Of a DNA stretch of 45,863 nucleotides, positions 18,368-25,725 are shown in pieces (position 1 is the first letter of the stretch; each line of letters opens with the position of its first letter). Below the pieces are notes generated by a model that was not told where the DNA came from, made no database searches, and saw nothing but the letters and a program-made list of their open reading frames with translations. The position numbers and the translations under genes are program-made. This DNA is from Acetobacteraceae bacterium. Lineage in GTDB: Bacteria; Pseudomonadota; Alphaproteobacteria; Acetobacterales; Acetobacteraceae. Location of the stretch: contig JALHQB010000041.1 in the NCBI GenBank assembly GCA_022842185.1, positions 1-45,863 of the forward strand. The letters are read 5' to 3'.

Positions 18368-19227
18368 TGCGCATCGCCATCGGAATCGCGACACGGGGGC
18401 GCCCGGCGATCCTCGCCGGCGTGCTGGCCGGCCTGCACCAGCAGACGCGGCCGGCGGATCGCATCATCGTCTGCCATGCGACGCCGGATGACGTGACCGG
18501 CTGCACCGGCGCAGAATTCATCACCGCGGCGGCCGGCCTGCCGAAGCAGCGCAATGCCATCCTGGAAGCCGCGATGGATTGCGACGTCGTGCAGTTCTTC
18601 GACGACGATTTCCTCTGCGCGCCAGCCTATCTGGCTGTTACCGCAGCAGCCTTCGCCGCGCATCCGGACATGGTGGTGGCGACCGGCACCGTCATCGCGG
18701 ATGGCGCGAACGGGCCTGGCTATTCGCTCGCCGAAGGCGCCGCGCTGCTCGCCGCCGATACCCCGCCGGCGGATGCAACGGCGGTGGCGCCGCATTTCAA
18801 CGGTTATGGCTGCAACATGGCGTTCCGCATGGCGACGGTGCGCGCCCATGGCATCCGCGTCGATGAACGCCTGCCCTTGTACGCCTGGTACGAGGATATC
18901 GACGTGACCCGCCGCCTGGGCGAACACGGGACGATCCTGCGCCTGGGCGGGGCGCGCGGCGTGCATCTGGGTTCGAAATCGGGCCGGGTGAAACAGAAGC
19001 GACTGGGGTATTCGCAGGTCGTCAATCCGATCTACCTGGCGCGCAAGGGGTCGTTTCCCTGGAGCCACGCGATCCCGAGTGCGGCGCGGCATTGCCTGGC
19101 GAACCTCGTGCGATCCCTGAAGCCGGAACCCTGGGCCGATCGCTGGGGCCGTTTCCAGGGCAATATGATCGGGCTGTGGGACCTGCTGCGCGGGCGCGCG
19201 GCGCCGGAACGCATCCTGGATCTGTAG
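18367..19227 (+). CDS. GT2-family glycosyltransferase
   Basis: 286-aa GT-A-fold protein and last gene of the polysaccharide operon. Motifs are MRIAIGIATRGRPAILAGVL, AAAGLPKQRNAILEA and the Asp-rich FFDDDFLCAP. The acceptor half contains YGCNMAFRMATVR, LYAWYEDIDVTRRLGEHG and VHLGSKSGR. The start codon shares one base with the upstream stop (TGATG). Compared with the preceding GT2 it has a different acceptor domain, so it likely adds a different residue. A short hairpin follows at 19232. Confidence 0.85.
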   Translation: MRIAIGIATRGRPAILAGVLAGLHQQTRPADRIIVCHATPDDVTGCTGAEFITAAAGLPKQRNAILEAAMDCDVVQFFDDDFLCAPAYLAVTAAAFAAHPDMVVATGTVIADGANGPGYSLAEGAALLAADTPPADATAVAPHFNGYGCNMAFRMATVRAHGIRVDERLPLYAWYEDIDVTRRLGEHGTILRLGGARGVHLGSKSGRVKQKRLGYSQVVNPIYLARKGSFPWSHAIPSAARHCLANLVRSLKPEPWADRWGRFQGNMIGLWDLLRGRAAPERILDL

Positions 19228-19231
19228 CCTC

Positions 19232-19247
19232 CCGACCGCCCGGTCGG
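19232..19247 (+). terminator. hairpin at the end of the polysaccharide operon
   Basis: CCGACCG (19232-19238), a CC loop and CGGTCGG (19241-19247) lie 5 nt after the last glycosyltransferase stop, followed by CCGCCCCCCTTT. The placement suits a terminator, although the T-run is only three bases and the two-base loop is tight. Confidence 0.35.
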
Positions 19248-19317
19248 CCGCCCCCCTTTCCCCGCGCGCGCAACCGGGCGAACATGGCGCCGATCCAAGC
19301 AGGAGGAAGCGACAAAC

Positions 19318-19734
19318 ATGACGCTCGAACCAGGCCGCCCGCGGCCGGAACCGACACCCGAGACCAAGCATTTCTGGGAAGGGGCGAAGGACGGCAAGCT
19401 GCTGCTCCAGCGCTGCGGCGACACTGGCAAGGCATACTTTCCGCCGCGCCCGTTCAGCCCCTACACCGGCACCCGCAATGTCGAGGTGTTCGAGGCATCG
19501 GGCCGAGGCACGTTGCATTCGTACGTCATCCATCACCGGCCGGTGCCGGGCTTCAAGCCGCCCTACGCCATCGCGGTGGTGGAGCTGGAAGAAGGCCCGC
19601 GCATGATGACCAACATCATCGACTGCCCGCAGACGCCCGAGGCGCTGGTGCTCGACATGCCGCTCGAAGTCGCCTTCGTGCCGATGGATGACAGCATCTC
19701 CCTGCCCCTGTTCCGTCCTTCAAAGGGGGCCTGA
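19318..19734 (+). CDS. DUF35 OB-fold protein with a degenerate zinc ribbon
   Basis: 138-aa acyl-CoA-associated protein of the DUF35/COG1545 type. These usually carry a CxxC...CxxC rubredoxin-like ribbon followed by an OB fold and partner a thiolase-fold enzyme. Here only one ribbon Cys remains (QRCGDTGKAYFPPRPFSPYTG, about residue 37). The OB part (ASGRGTLHSYVIHHRPVPGF, YAIAVVELEEGPRMMTNI) is intact. AGGAGGAAGC supports the start. The thiolase-fold gene begins 4 nt after its stop, the usual arrangement for these two-subunit enzymes. It probably serves as the acyl-CoA-binding subunit. Confidence 0.85.
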   Translation: MTLEPGRPRPEPTPETKHFWEGAKDGKLLLQRCGDTGKAYFPPRPFSPYTGTRNVEVFEASGRGTLHSYVIHHRPVPGFKPPYAIAVVELEEGPRMMTNIIDCPQTPEALVLDMPLEVAFVPMDDSISLPLFRPSKGA

Positions 19735-19738
19735 GACC

Positions 19739-20890
19739 ATGACGATCAAGCCAGGTGAAATCGCGATCGTCGGCGCCGCCGAGACCACGAAGCTCGGCGC
19801 CATTCCCGATATGGCCCAGATCATGCTGCATGCCGATGCCGCGCTGAATGCGATGGCGGATGCGGGGCTGAAGCCGTCGGATATCGATGGCGTGGCCTGC
19901 GTCGGGCAGATGATGCCGCAGCAGGTGGCGCATTACCTCGGCATCACGCCGAAATGGGTGGATGGCACCGGCGTCGGCGGCTGTTCCTTCATGCTGCATG
20001 TTCGCCATGCGGCGGCGGCCATCCATGCGGGCTATGCCAAGACAATCCTGATCACGCATGGGGAAAGCGGCAAGTCGCGCATCAACCCCATCCCGCGCCC
20101 GCCGGAGCCGCAATCGCTCAACGGCCAGTTCGAGGCACCCTTCGGCCCGATGGGTCCGCCGACGCTGTTTCCCATCCCCGTGCTGCGCTACATGAAGAAG
20201 TTCGGCGTCACGCATGAACAGATGGCGATGGTCGCCGTCGTGCAGCGTGAATGGGCGGCGAAGAACCCGCGCGCGGCGTTCAAGGACCCGATTACCGTCG
20301 CCGATGTGTTGAACAGCAAGATGATCGCCTATCCGTTCCGGCTGCTGCAATGCTGCCTGGTGACCGATGGCGGCGGCGCGCTGATCCTCACATCGTCCGA
20401 ACGGGCGAAGGATTTCCCGAGCAAGCCCTGCTACATCCTGGGCAGCGGTGAATCGGTCGAGACCACCATGGTCAGCCAGATGGAGGATTTCACCTCGTCC
20501 CGCGCGTTCCGCGTGGCCGGGCCGGAAGCCTTCCGTTCGGCGGGGATCAAGCACAGCGACGTCGATCACCTGATGATCTACGACGCCTTCGCGCATTTGC
20601 CGATGTACGGCTTGGAAGACCTCGGCTTCGTGGGTCGTGGCGAGGCGAAGGACTTCATCTGGGAAGGCAATACCCGCCCGGGTGCGAAACTGCCGCTGAA
20701 CACCAATGGCGGTGGCCTGTCCTACACCCACACCGGCATGTACGGCATGTTCGCCTTGCAGGAGAGCGTGCGCCAGGTGCGTGGCACGGCCGCCGCGCAG
20801 GTACCGGGCGTGAAGACCAGCGTGGCGCATGGCGTGGGCGGGATGTTCTCCGCTTCCGGCACCGTCATCCTGTCCAACCAGCAGCCCTGA
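19739..20890 (+). CDS. thiolase-fold (SCP2/Ltp-like) protein, possible acyl-CoA retro-aldolase
   Basis: 383-aa thiolase-superfamily protein. The strand-turn-helix GTGVGGCSFMLHVRHAAAAI aligns with the GGSSF...H pattern of Ltp-type aldolases. On that reading Cys82 is several residues after the normal thiolase nucleophile position, which holds Gly. The C-terminal thiolase motifs are also altered: NTNGGGLSYTHTGMYG in place of the usual GHP-type loop, and HGVGGMFSASG where CxG is expected. It is therefore probably not a classical thiolase. With the adjacent DUF35 partner it may cleave a side-chain hydroxyacyl-CoA by retro-aldol chemistry. It starts 4 nt after the DUF35 stop. Confidence 0.8.
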   Translation: MTIKPGEIAIVGAAETTKLGAIPDMAQIMLHADAALNAMADAGLKPSDIDGVACVGQMMPQQVAHYLGITPKWVDGTGVGGCSFMLHVRHAAAAIHAGYAKTILITHGESGKSRINPIPRPPEPQSLNGQFEAPFGPMGPPTLFPIPVLRYMKKFGVTHEQMAMVAVVQREWAAKNPRAAFKDPITVADVLNSKMIAYPFRLLQCCLVTDGGGALILTSSERAKDFPSKPCYILGSGESVETTMVSQMEDFTSSRAFRVAGPEAFRSAGIKHSDVDHLMIYDAFAHLPMYGLEDLGFVGRGEAKDFIWEGNTRPGAKLPLNTNGGGLSYTHTGMYGMFALQESVRQVRGTAAAQVPGVKTSVAHGVGGMFSASGTVILSNQQP

Positions 20891-20901
20891 CGGCTGCGAC
20901 C

Positions 20902-20931
20902 TCGGCCCCGCGGCAACGACCGCGGGGCCGA
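20902..20931 (+). promoter_or_regulatory. strong intercistronic hairpin between the thiolase-fold and Bug genes
   Basis: TCGGCCCCGCGG (20902-20913) and CCGCGGGGCCGA (20920-20931) form a perfect 12-bp stem with a 6-nt loop, 11 nt after the thiolase-fold stop and 29 nt before the Bug start. No T-run follows. It may cut transcription partially, or shield the mRNA 3' end so that enzyme and receptor are made in different amounts. Confidence 0.55.
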
Positions 20932-20960
20932 CAACAATCATCAAACGGGGAGGCTACACC

Positions 20961-21932
20961 ATGACCATCACGACATCCCGTCGTGCCTTGCTCGCAGCCG
21001 GTGCTACGCTGCTCGCCGCGCCCGCCGTGGCGCAGGCGGGCTTTCCAAATCGCCCGATCCGGCTGATCGTGCCCTGGCCGCCGGGCGGTTCGACCGATGG
21101 GCAGTTGCGCTCGCTGGCGGACATTGCGCAGCGCAGCCTTGGCCAGTCGATCATCATCGAAAATCGCAGCGGCGTCAGCGGAACGCAGGGCGCGCAGCTG
21201 ATGGCGGCTGAATCACGCGGCGACGGCTATCTGGTCGGCCAGATGCCGGTCACTGCCTTTCGCCTGCCGCTGATGACAACGCGGCCGCAATGGGATCCGC
21301 TCAAGGATTTCAGCTACATCATCCACTTGACGGGCTATCTGTTCGGCGTGGTGGTGCGGGCCGACAGCCCCTGGCAGACGTGGCAGGAGTTCATGGCCCA
21401 TGCGAAAGCCAATCCGGGCAAGATCGCCTATGGCTCGCCTGGCGTTGGCAGCACGCTGCACATCACGATGGAACGGATCGCGGCCGATAACGGCATCGAC
21501 TGGCTGCATGTCCCGTTCCGCGGCGGCGCGGACAACATCGCGGCGGTGCTGGGCGGCCAGACCCAGGCCAATGCTGATTCCACCGGCTGGGCACCGTTGG
21601 TCGAGTCCGGGCAGTTGCGTCTGCTGGTGACCTGGGGTGCCGAACGGGCCAAGCGCTTCCCGAATGTTCCGACGCTGAAGGAAGTCGGCATCGACATCGT
21701 CTCGGCCTCGCCCTACGGCATCGCCGGTCCGAAAGGGATGGATGCCGGCGTGGTGCGCGTGCTGCACGATGCCTTCAAGGAAGCACTGATGAGCCCCGCC
21801 CATGCCGAGGTGCTGGCGCTCTACGACATGCCCGTCATCTACAAGAACACCGCCGACTACACCGCCTTCGTCGGGCAGATGATGGAGGAGGAGGGGACGA
21901 TGATCCGTCGCCTCGGCCTGCAGATCAATTGA
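20961..21932 (+). CDS. Bug-type (TTT family) periplasmic binding protein
   Basis: 323-aa receptor with a TSRRALLAAGATLLAAPAVAQA signal region and Bug motifs IRLIVPWPPGGSTDGQLRS, IIENRSGVSGTQGAQ and LHVPFRGGADNIAAVLGG. The start follows GGGGAGGCTACACC. It is closely related to the Bug protein at 25726-26691: both have IIHLTGYLFGV and matching ends, unlike the other three in the window. Placement behind the DUF35/thiolase pair suggests it collects the acid that pair helps degrade. Confidence 0.9.
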   Translation: MTITTSRRALLAAGATLLAAPAVAQAGFPNRPIRLIVPWPPGGSTDGQLRSLADIAQRSLGQSIIIENRSGVSGTQGAQLMAAESRGDGYLVGQMPVTAFRLPLMTTRPQWDPLKDFSYIIHLTGYLFGVVVRADSPWQTWQEFMAHAKANPGKIAYGSPGVGSTLHITMERIAADNGIDWLHVPFRGGADNIAAVLGGQTQANADSTGWAPLVESGQLRLLVTWGAERAKRFPNVPTLKEVGIDIVSASPYGIAGPKGMDAGVVRVLHDAFKEALMSPAHAEVLALYDMPVIYKNTADYTAFVGQMMEEEGTMIRRLGLQIN

Positions 21933-21938
21933 CGCCCT

Positions 21939-21963
21939 TGGCCGGCGCGTCATGCGCCGGCCA
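21939..21963. terminator. bidirectional hairpin between convergent genes
   Basis: TGGCCGGCGC (21939-21948) and GCGCCGGCCA (21954-21963), with loop GTCAT, make a perfect 10-bp stem between the ends of the Bug gene (21932, +) and the LLM gene (21972, -). The convergent placement is typical for a shared terminator. T-runs are weak on both sides. Confidence 0.5.
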
Positions 21964-21971
21964 CCCCGCCG

Positions 21972-23177
21972 TCAGCCCTTCTTCAGTTCCACCTTCCCGG
22001 TATGCAACTGCAGGCGGGCGAATTCCGGCGCCTCCTGCCCGGCATCCTTGAAGGCCAGTTTCAGCGCGGCCATGCTCGGGGCGAAGATCGTCTCGCGGTT
22101 CTCGCTGACCCATTCGCGCGACGCCTTGGGCATGGTCAGGGACTTCTGGAAGCGCGGCATCACCCAACGGGCGAACAGTTCGAAGGACCGCCAGGTGGCT
22201 TCGCGGTCCGCCCATTCATGCGCGCGGAACAGGATGCCGCCGGCACCACCTTCGGTGAAGGCGAGCAGACGCTCGATGCCGGCGGCGATGGTGTCAGGCG
22301 AACCCACCAGCGTCGAACCCGCCTTGAGCCCGTCGCGCAGCGGATCCTCGGACCGGGTCGGCGGGCGGCCCAGCGTCTCGGAGAAATAAGTCAGCGTCTC
22401 CGCTTCCTCCCCCACGCGAACGTCGCGCAGGGCGCGCTCGTCATCCTCGGCGCAGTGCATGTTCACCACCAGGCGCCATTGGCCGCGATCCATCGTCTTG
22501 CCGTGCTTGGCGGCCTCGCCTTCGGCCATGCGCCACTGCTCGGCCAGCATCTTCGGCCCGCCATGCAGCCCCGCGCCAAGCGACAGCAGGCCGACGCCAT
22601 GCTTGCCCGCCGCCAGCGCGCCCGACGGCGTGGTGGATGATGCGACGGTCACCGGGAAGCGCGGCTCGGACCACGGCGCCATGTGCAGCCGAGCGTCGCG
22701 CAGCGTGAACCAGTCGGTCTCCATGCTGACCGGTTCCTCGCAGGCCAGCAGCTTCATGATCGCGGTCAGCGATTCATCCATCCGGCGCCGCTGATGCGTG
22801 GCGTCGATCCCCATCATATGGGCATCGGACACCAGCGCGCCCGGCCCGCAGCCCAGGATGACGCGCCCCTTGGTCATGTGGTCGAGCTGCACGAAGCGCT
22901 GCGCCACCAGGAAGGGGTGGTGATAGGGCAGGCTGGTGACGCCGGTTGCCAACGTGATGTGCCGCGTCTTCTCGGCCAGGGCGCCAATCATGATCTCGGG
23001 TGACGCGATCAGCTCCCATCCGGCCGAATGATGTTCGCCGATCCAGGCTTCGTCATAGCCGAGCGAGTCCAGCCACTGGATCAGCGCCATGTCGCGATCC
23101 ATGGCGAGCGTGGGGTTATCGCCGACGCGATGGAAGGGGGCGAGAAAGATGCCGAAGCGCAGGCGTCGCGAAGCCAT
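21972..23177 (-). CDS. LLM-class flavin-dependent oxidoreductase (luciferase-like)
   Basis: 401-aa bacterial-luciferase-fold monooxygenase using reduced FMN. Motifs: LRFGIFLAPFHRVGDNPT, DEAWIGEHHSAGWELI, TGVTSLPYHHPFLVAQRF, LGCGPGALVSDA and STLVGSPDTIAAGIERLL. EHHSAGW with the downstream YHHP is typical of the LLM group acting on long alkanes, polyketides or sulfonates. AAGGAAACGTCC supports the start. It runs in the same direction as the NUDIX gene 25 nt upstream of it, so the two form a small operon. The substrate is unknown. Confidence 0.9.
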   Translation of the reverse strand: MASRRLRFGIFLAPFHRVGDNPTLAMDRDMALIQWLDSLGYDEAWIGEHHSAGWELIASPEIMIGALAEKTRHITLATGVTSLPYHHPFLVAQRFVQLDHMTKGRVILGCGPGALVSDAHMMGIDATHQRRRMDESLTAIMKLLACEEPVSMETDWFTLRDARLHMAPWSEPRFPVTVASSTTPSGALAAGKHGVGLLSLGAGLHGGPKMLAEQWRMAEGEAAKHGKTMDRGQWRLVVNMHCAEDDERALRDVRVGEEAETLTYFSETLGRPPTRSEDPLRDGLKAGSTLVGSPDTIAAGIERLLAFTEGGAGGILFRAHEWADREATWRSFELFARWVMPRFQKSLTMPKASREWVSENRETIFAPSMAALKLAFKDAGQEAPEFARLQLHTGKVELKKG

Positions 23178-23202
23178 GGACGTTTCCTTGTTTTCTGAGG
23201 CG

Positions 23203-23910
23203 CTACATCGAAGGTGGGTCGCCGGCGAGGAAGTCCTCTCCGTCGTAATCGGCCTCGATCGGAATGCGCAGCCAGCGCCCTTCGGGCGTGTCGCGCTGGA
23301 TCGGCTGCACGGTCACCACCGGCTTCGCGCGGGCGGCGGCGAAGGCCTCGGCGACGGACGTGCTGCGGGCAAGCTTGGTGAGGTTCATCCGCGTCGGGAA
23401 CACCACCTTCTTCGTGCCGGCCAGGGCTTCGGCGAGCGCGTCCGCCGGCCGGATCCAGACGCTGTCCACCGCTTCATGCCCGTCATGCAGCGCGGCCTGG
23501 TCGGCTGGCGCGGCGGCGAGGAAGAAATGCGTGTCGAAGCGCTTGGGCACCGCGACCGGCGTGATCCAATGGGCGAAATGCGCGAGACATGTGCAATCCG
23601 GCACCAGGGCGCGTTCGGCCAGCATGGCGGCGAAGGGACCTTCGGCCCGCACCGGCGTGCCGGGCGCGGCGAGCAGGATGCCGCATTCTTCCCAGGTTTC
23701 ACGAATGGCCGCGACGCGCAGCGCGACACCGGCATCCCCGCCGGCCAGCACCGTGTCGGAATCCTCCACGCGCCCGCCCGGGAACACCAGCGCGCCGGAT
23801 GCGAAGTCGATCTGGTGATGGCGCACCACCATGAAGACCTCGAGCCCGTCGTCCCCATCGCGCAGGAGAAGGACGGTGGAGGCGAGACGCGCGGGGACAG
23901 GGTTCGACAT
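23203..23910 (-). CDS. NUDIX hydrolase (NUDT7/19-like), possible CoA-ester pyrophosphatase
   Basis: 235-aa NUDIX-fold protein. The core has GALVFPGGRVEDSD and, after an insertion, AAIRETWEECGI, which supplies REx2EExG of the NUDIX box; the box's first Glu is displaced by the insertion. Such long-insert members resemble NUDT7/NUDT19-type hydrolases of CoA and acyl-CoA, which would fit the acyl-CoA genes around it; that assignment is inference. Start 23910 (MSNPVPARL) gives a compact domain; 23967 is an in-frame alternative. Confidence 0.78.
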   Translation of the reverse strand: MSNPVPARLASTVLLLRDGDDGLEVFMVVRHHQIDFASGALVFPGGRVEDSDTVLAGGDAGVALRVAAIRETWEECGILLAAPGTPVRAEGPFAAMLAERALVPDCTCLAHFAHWITPVAVPKRFDTHFFLAAAPADQAALHDGHEAVDSVWIRPADALAEALAGTKKVVFPTRMNLTKLARSTSVAEAFAAARAKPVVTVQPIQRDTPEGRWLRIPIEADYDGEDFLAGDPPSM

Positions 23911-24006
23911 CCCGCCATTGCAGCGCGCCCAGGCGCCGGGGGCAAGGCGCGTTGACGCCTTGACCATGGCACAGCAGGCTTGCGCCAAGGGCGGGGGAGA
24001 CAATGG

Positions 24007-25566
24007 ATGGCGCAGATCGCGCGCTGGGCACGGGCGTTCCCGGACAAGGTCGCGGCGCATTTTCCCGACCGTGGCAGCAGCCTCACCTATGGCGCGTTGG
24101 ACGCGCGGGCGAACCGCATCGCGCAATGGCTGATCGGCCTTGGGCTGCAGCCCGGCGAAGGCATCGCCATGCTGATGGACAACCGCCCCGAATTCATCGA
24201 GCTGGTCTATGCCTGCCGTCGCGCCGGGCTGTACTACACGCCACTGTCGGTCCATCTGCGGCCGCAGGAAGTCGCCTATATGCTGGCGGATGCGGCGGCC
24301 AAGGCGATCATCGTCTCGCCCGGCCTGGCAGACCTTGCCACTACGCTGCTTCACGAAGGCGTGCTGGGCGACGTGCCGCGCTTCGCCGTGGGCGAAGGCC
24401 TGCCAGGCTATGGCGGGTTCGAGGCAGCGCTGGCGCAGTATCCGACCCCGGCCGCAGTGCCGCCGCGGCCGGTGGGGCGGGAATTCCTGTATTCCTCCGG
24501 CACGACCGGCCTGCCCAAGGGCATCAAGCGTCCGATGGTGTCATGGGAGAACCGCGAGGCGCCCGATTGGGACATGACGTGGAAGTCGCTGTATGGCTTC
24601 GACACCGACACGATCTATCTTTCACCGGCGCCGCTGTATCACGCCGCGCCGCATGGCTATGCGATCCGCCGCACCATCGGTGAGGGCGGCACGGCCGTGG
24701 TCATGGCGAAGTTCGATGCCGCGCGCGCGCTGGAACTGATCGAACGCTACCGCGTCACGCACAGCCAATGGGTGCCGACGATGTTCGTGCGGCTGCTCGC
24801 CTTGCCGGAGGAGGATCGGCGTCGCTTCGATTTGTCATCGCATCGCTGCGCGATCCATGCCGCCGCCCCCTGCCCCATCGGCATCAAGCAGCGGATGATG
24901 GATTGGTGGGGGCCGATCCTGTGGGAATACTATGCGGGGTCGGAGGGTGTGGGCACCACGGTGGCCTCGCCGCAGGATTGGCTGGCGCGGCCCGGCACGG
25001 TCGGGCGGCCGGTCAATGGGGTGTCCGTCCACATCTGCGACGACGATGGCCGGGCGTTGCCGGTGGGCGAGGTCGGGCGCATCTGCTTCGAGGGCGCACC
25101 GCGCTTTGCCTATCACAACGCGCCGGACAAGACGGCGGCGGCGTACAATGCGCAGGGCTGGGCGAGCCTGGGTGATCTCGGCCGCGTCGATGCGGATGGC
25201 TGGCTGTTCCTGTCGGACCGGCGCGCGGACCTGATCCTGTCGGGCGGGGTGAACCTGTATCCGGCGGAGATCGAAGCGGTGCTGGTGCGCCACCCCGGCG
25301 TCGCGGAGGTCGCCGTCGTTGGCGTTCCCAACGAGGATTTCGGCGAGCAGGTCCACGCCGTGATCGTCCCGCGCGAAGCGCGCGCCGATACCGCCACGCT
25401 GCGGACGGAACTGGACGCGCTGTGCCACGAACACCTGGCTGGGCCGAAGCGCCCGCGGTCGTGGGAGTTCGCCGAGGAACTCCCGCGCAGCGAGGCCGGC
25501 AAGCTGCTGCGCCGGATCCTGAAGGAGCGCTATCTCACATCATCGGTCGCTGACAGCGACCGATGA
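24007..25566 (+). CDS. acyl-CoA synthetase (AMP-forming, ANL superfamily)
   Basis: 519-aa adenylate-forming ligase that activates a carboxylic acid to its CoA ester. Motifs are the P-loop YSSGTTGLPKGIKRP, EYYAGSEGVG (A5), GWASLGDLGRVDADGWLFLSDRRAD (A7/A8 hinge) and the C-terminal catalytic Lys in RSEAGKLLRR (A10). Start 24007 is preferred because GGGGGAG lies 7 nt upstream. It diverges from the NUDIX/LLM pair. The last codons lie inside a perfect hairpin (25538-25568). The acid is unknown; branched or aromatic acids are typical of this clade. Confidence 0.92.
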   Translation: MAQIARWARAFPDKVAAHFPDRGSSLTYGALDARANRIAQWLIGLGLQPGEGIAMLMDNRPEFIELVYACRRAGLYYTPLSVHLRPQEVAYMLADAAAKAIIVSPGLADLATTLLHEGVLGDVPRFAVGEGLPGYGGFEAALAQYPTPAAVPPRPVGREFLYSSGTTGLPKGIKRPMVSWENREAPDWDMTWKSLYGFDTDTIYLSPAPLYHAAPHGYAIRRTIGEGGTAVVMAKFDAARALELIERYRVTHSQWVPTMFVRLLALPEEDRRRFDLSSHRCAIHAAAPCPIGIKQRMMDWWGPILWEYYAGSEGVGTTVASPQDWLARPGTVGRPVNGVSVHICDDDGRALPVGEVGRICFEGAPRFAYHNAPDKTAAAYNAQGWASLGDLGRVDADGWLFLSDRRADLILSGGVNLYPAEIEAVLVRHPGVAEVAVVGVPNEDFGEQVHAVIVPREARADTATLRTELDALCHEHLAGPKRPRSWEFAEELPRSEAGKLLRRILKERYLTSSVADSDR

Positions 25567-25568
25567 TG
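25538..25568 (+). terminator. perfect 14-bp hairpin overlapping the acyl-CoA synthetase stop codon
   Basis: CATCATCGGTCGCT (25538-25551), loop GAC, AGCGACCGATGATG (25555-25568): an exact inverted repeat that spans the TGA stop at 25564-25566. It therefore encodes the last nine residues and ends transcription or protects the 3' end. Only a weak pyrimidine stretch (TCTTCCTT) follows, so intrinsic termination is uncertain. Confidence 0.55.
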
Positions 25569-25685
25569 AGTCTTCCTTGCCCTCAAACGGCGGGCGGCGG
25601 GCATCCGCCCGCCTTGCCTTCGCGCCCTGCACTGTCGCACAGGCATCGACTGATGGTCTGAGCGCGGTCGCGCATTCGCGCTCGC

Positions 25686-25708
25686 GGCCCGATGCACGGC
25701 ATCGGGCC
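25686..25708. terminator. 10-bp hairpin between convergent genes
   Basis: GGCCCGATGC (25686-25695), loop ACG, GCATCGGGCC (25699-25708) is a perfect stem 18 nt before the stop of the minus-strand Bug gene (25726). It would end or protect that operon's transcript. There is no T-run on either strand. The 159-nt gap around it holds no gene. Confidence 0.45.
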
Positions 25709-25725
25709 AAAGGGTGTTGGCGCCA

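Noticed and set aside
19820..19985. Cys82 of the thiolase-fold protein as the catalytic nucleophile.
   Set aside because: Aligning the FMLHVRH helix with FMARQL of SCPx-type thiolases puts Cys82 about six residues after the nucleophile site. A structural alignment could still change this.
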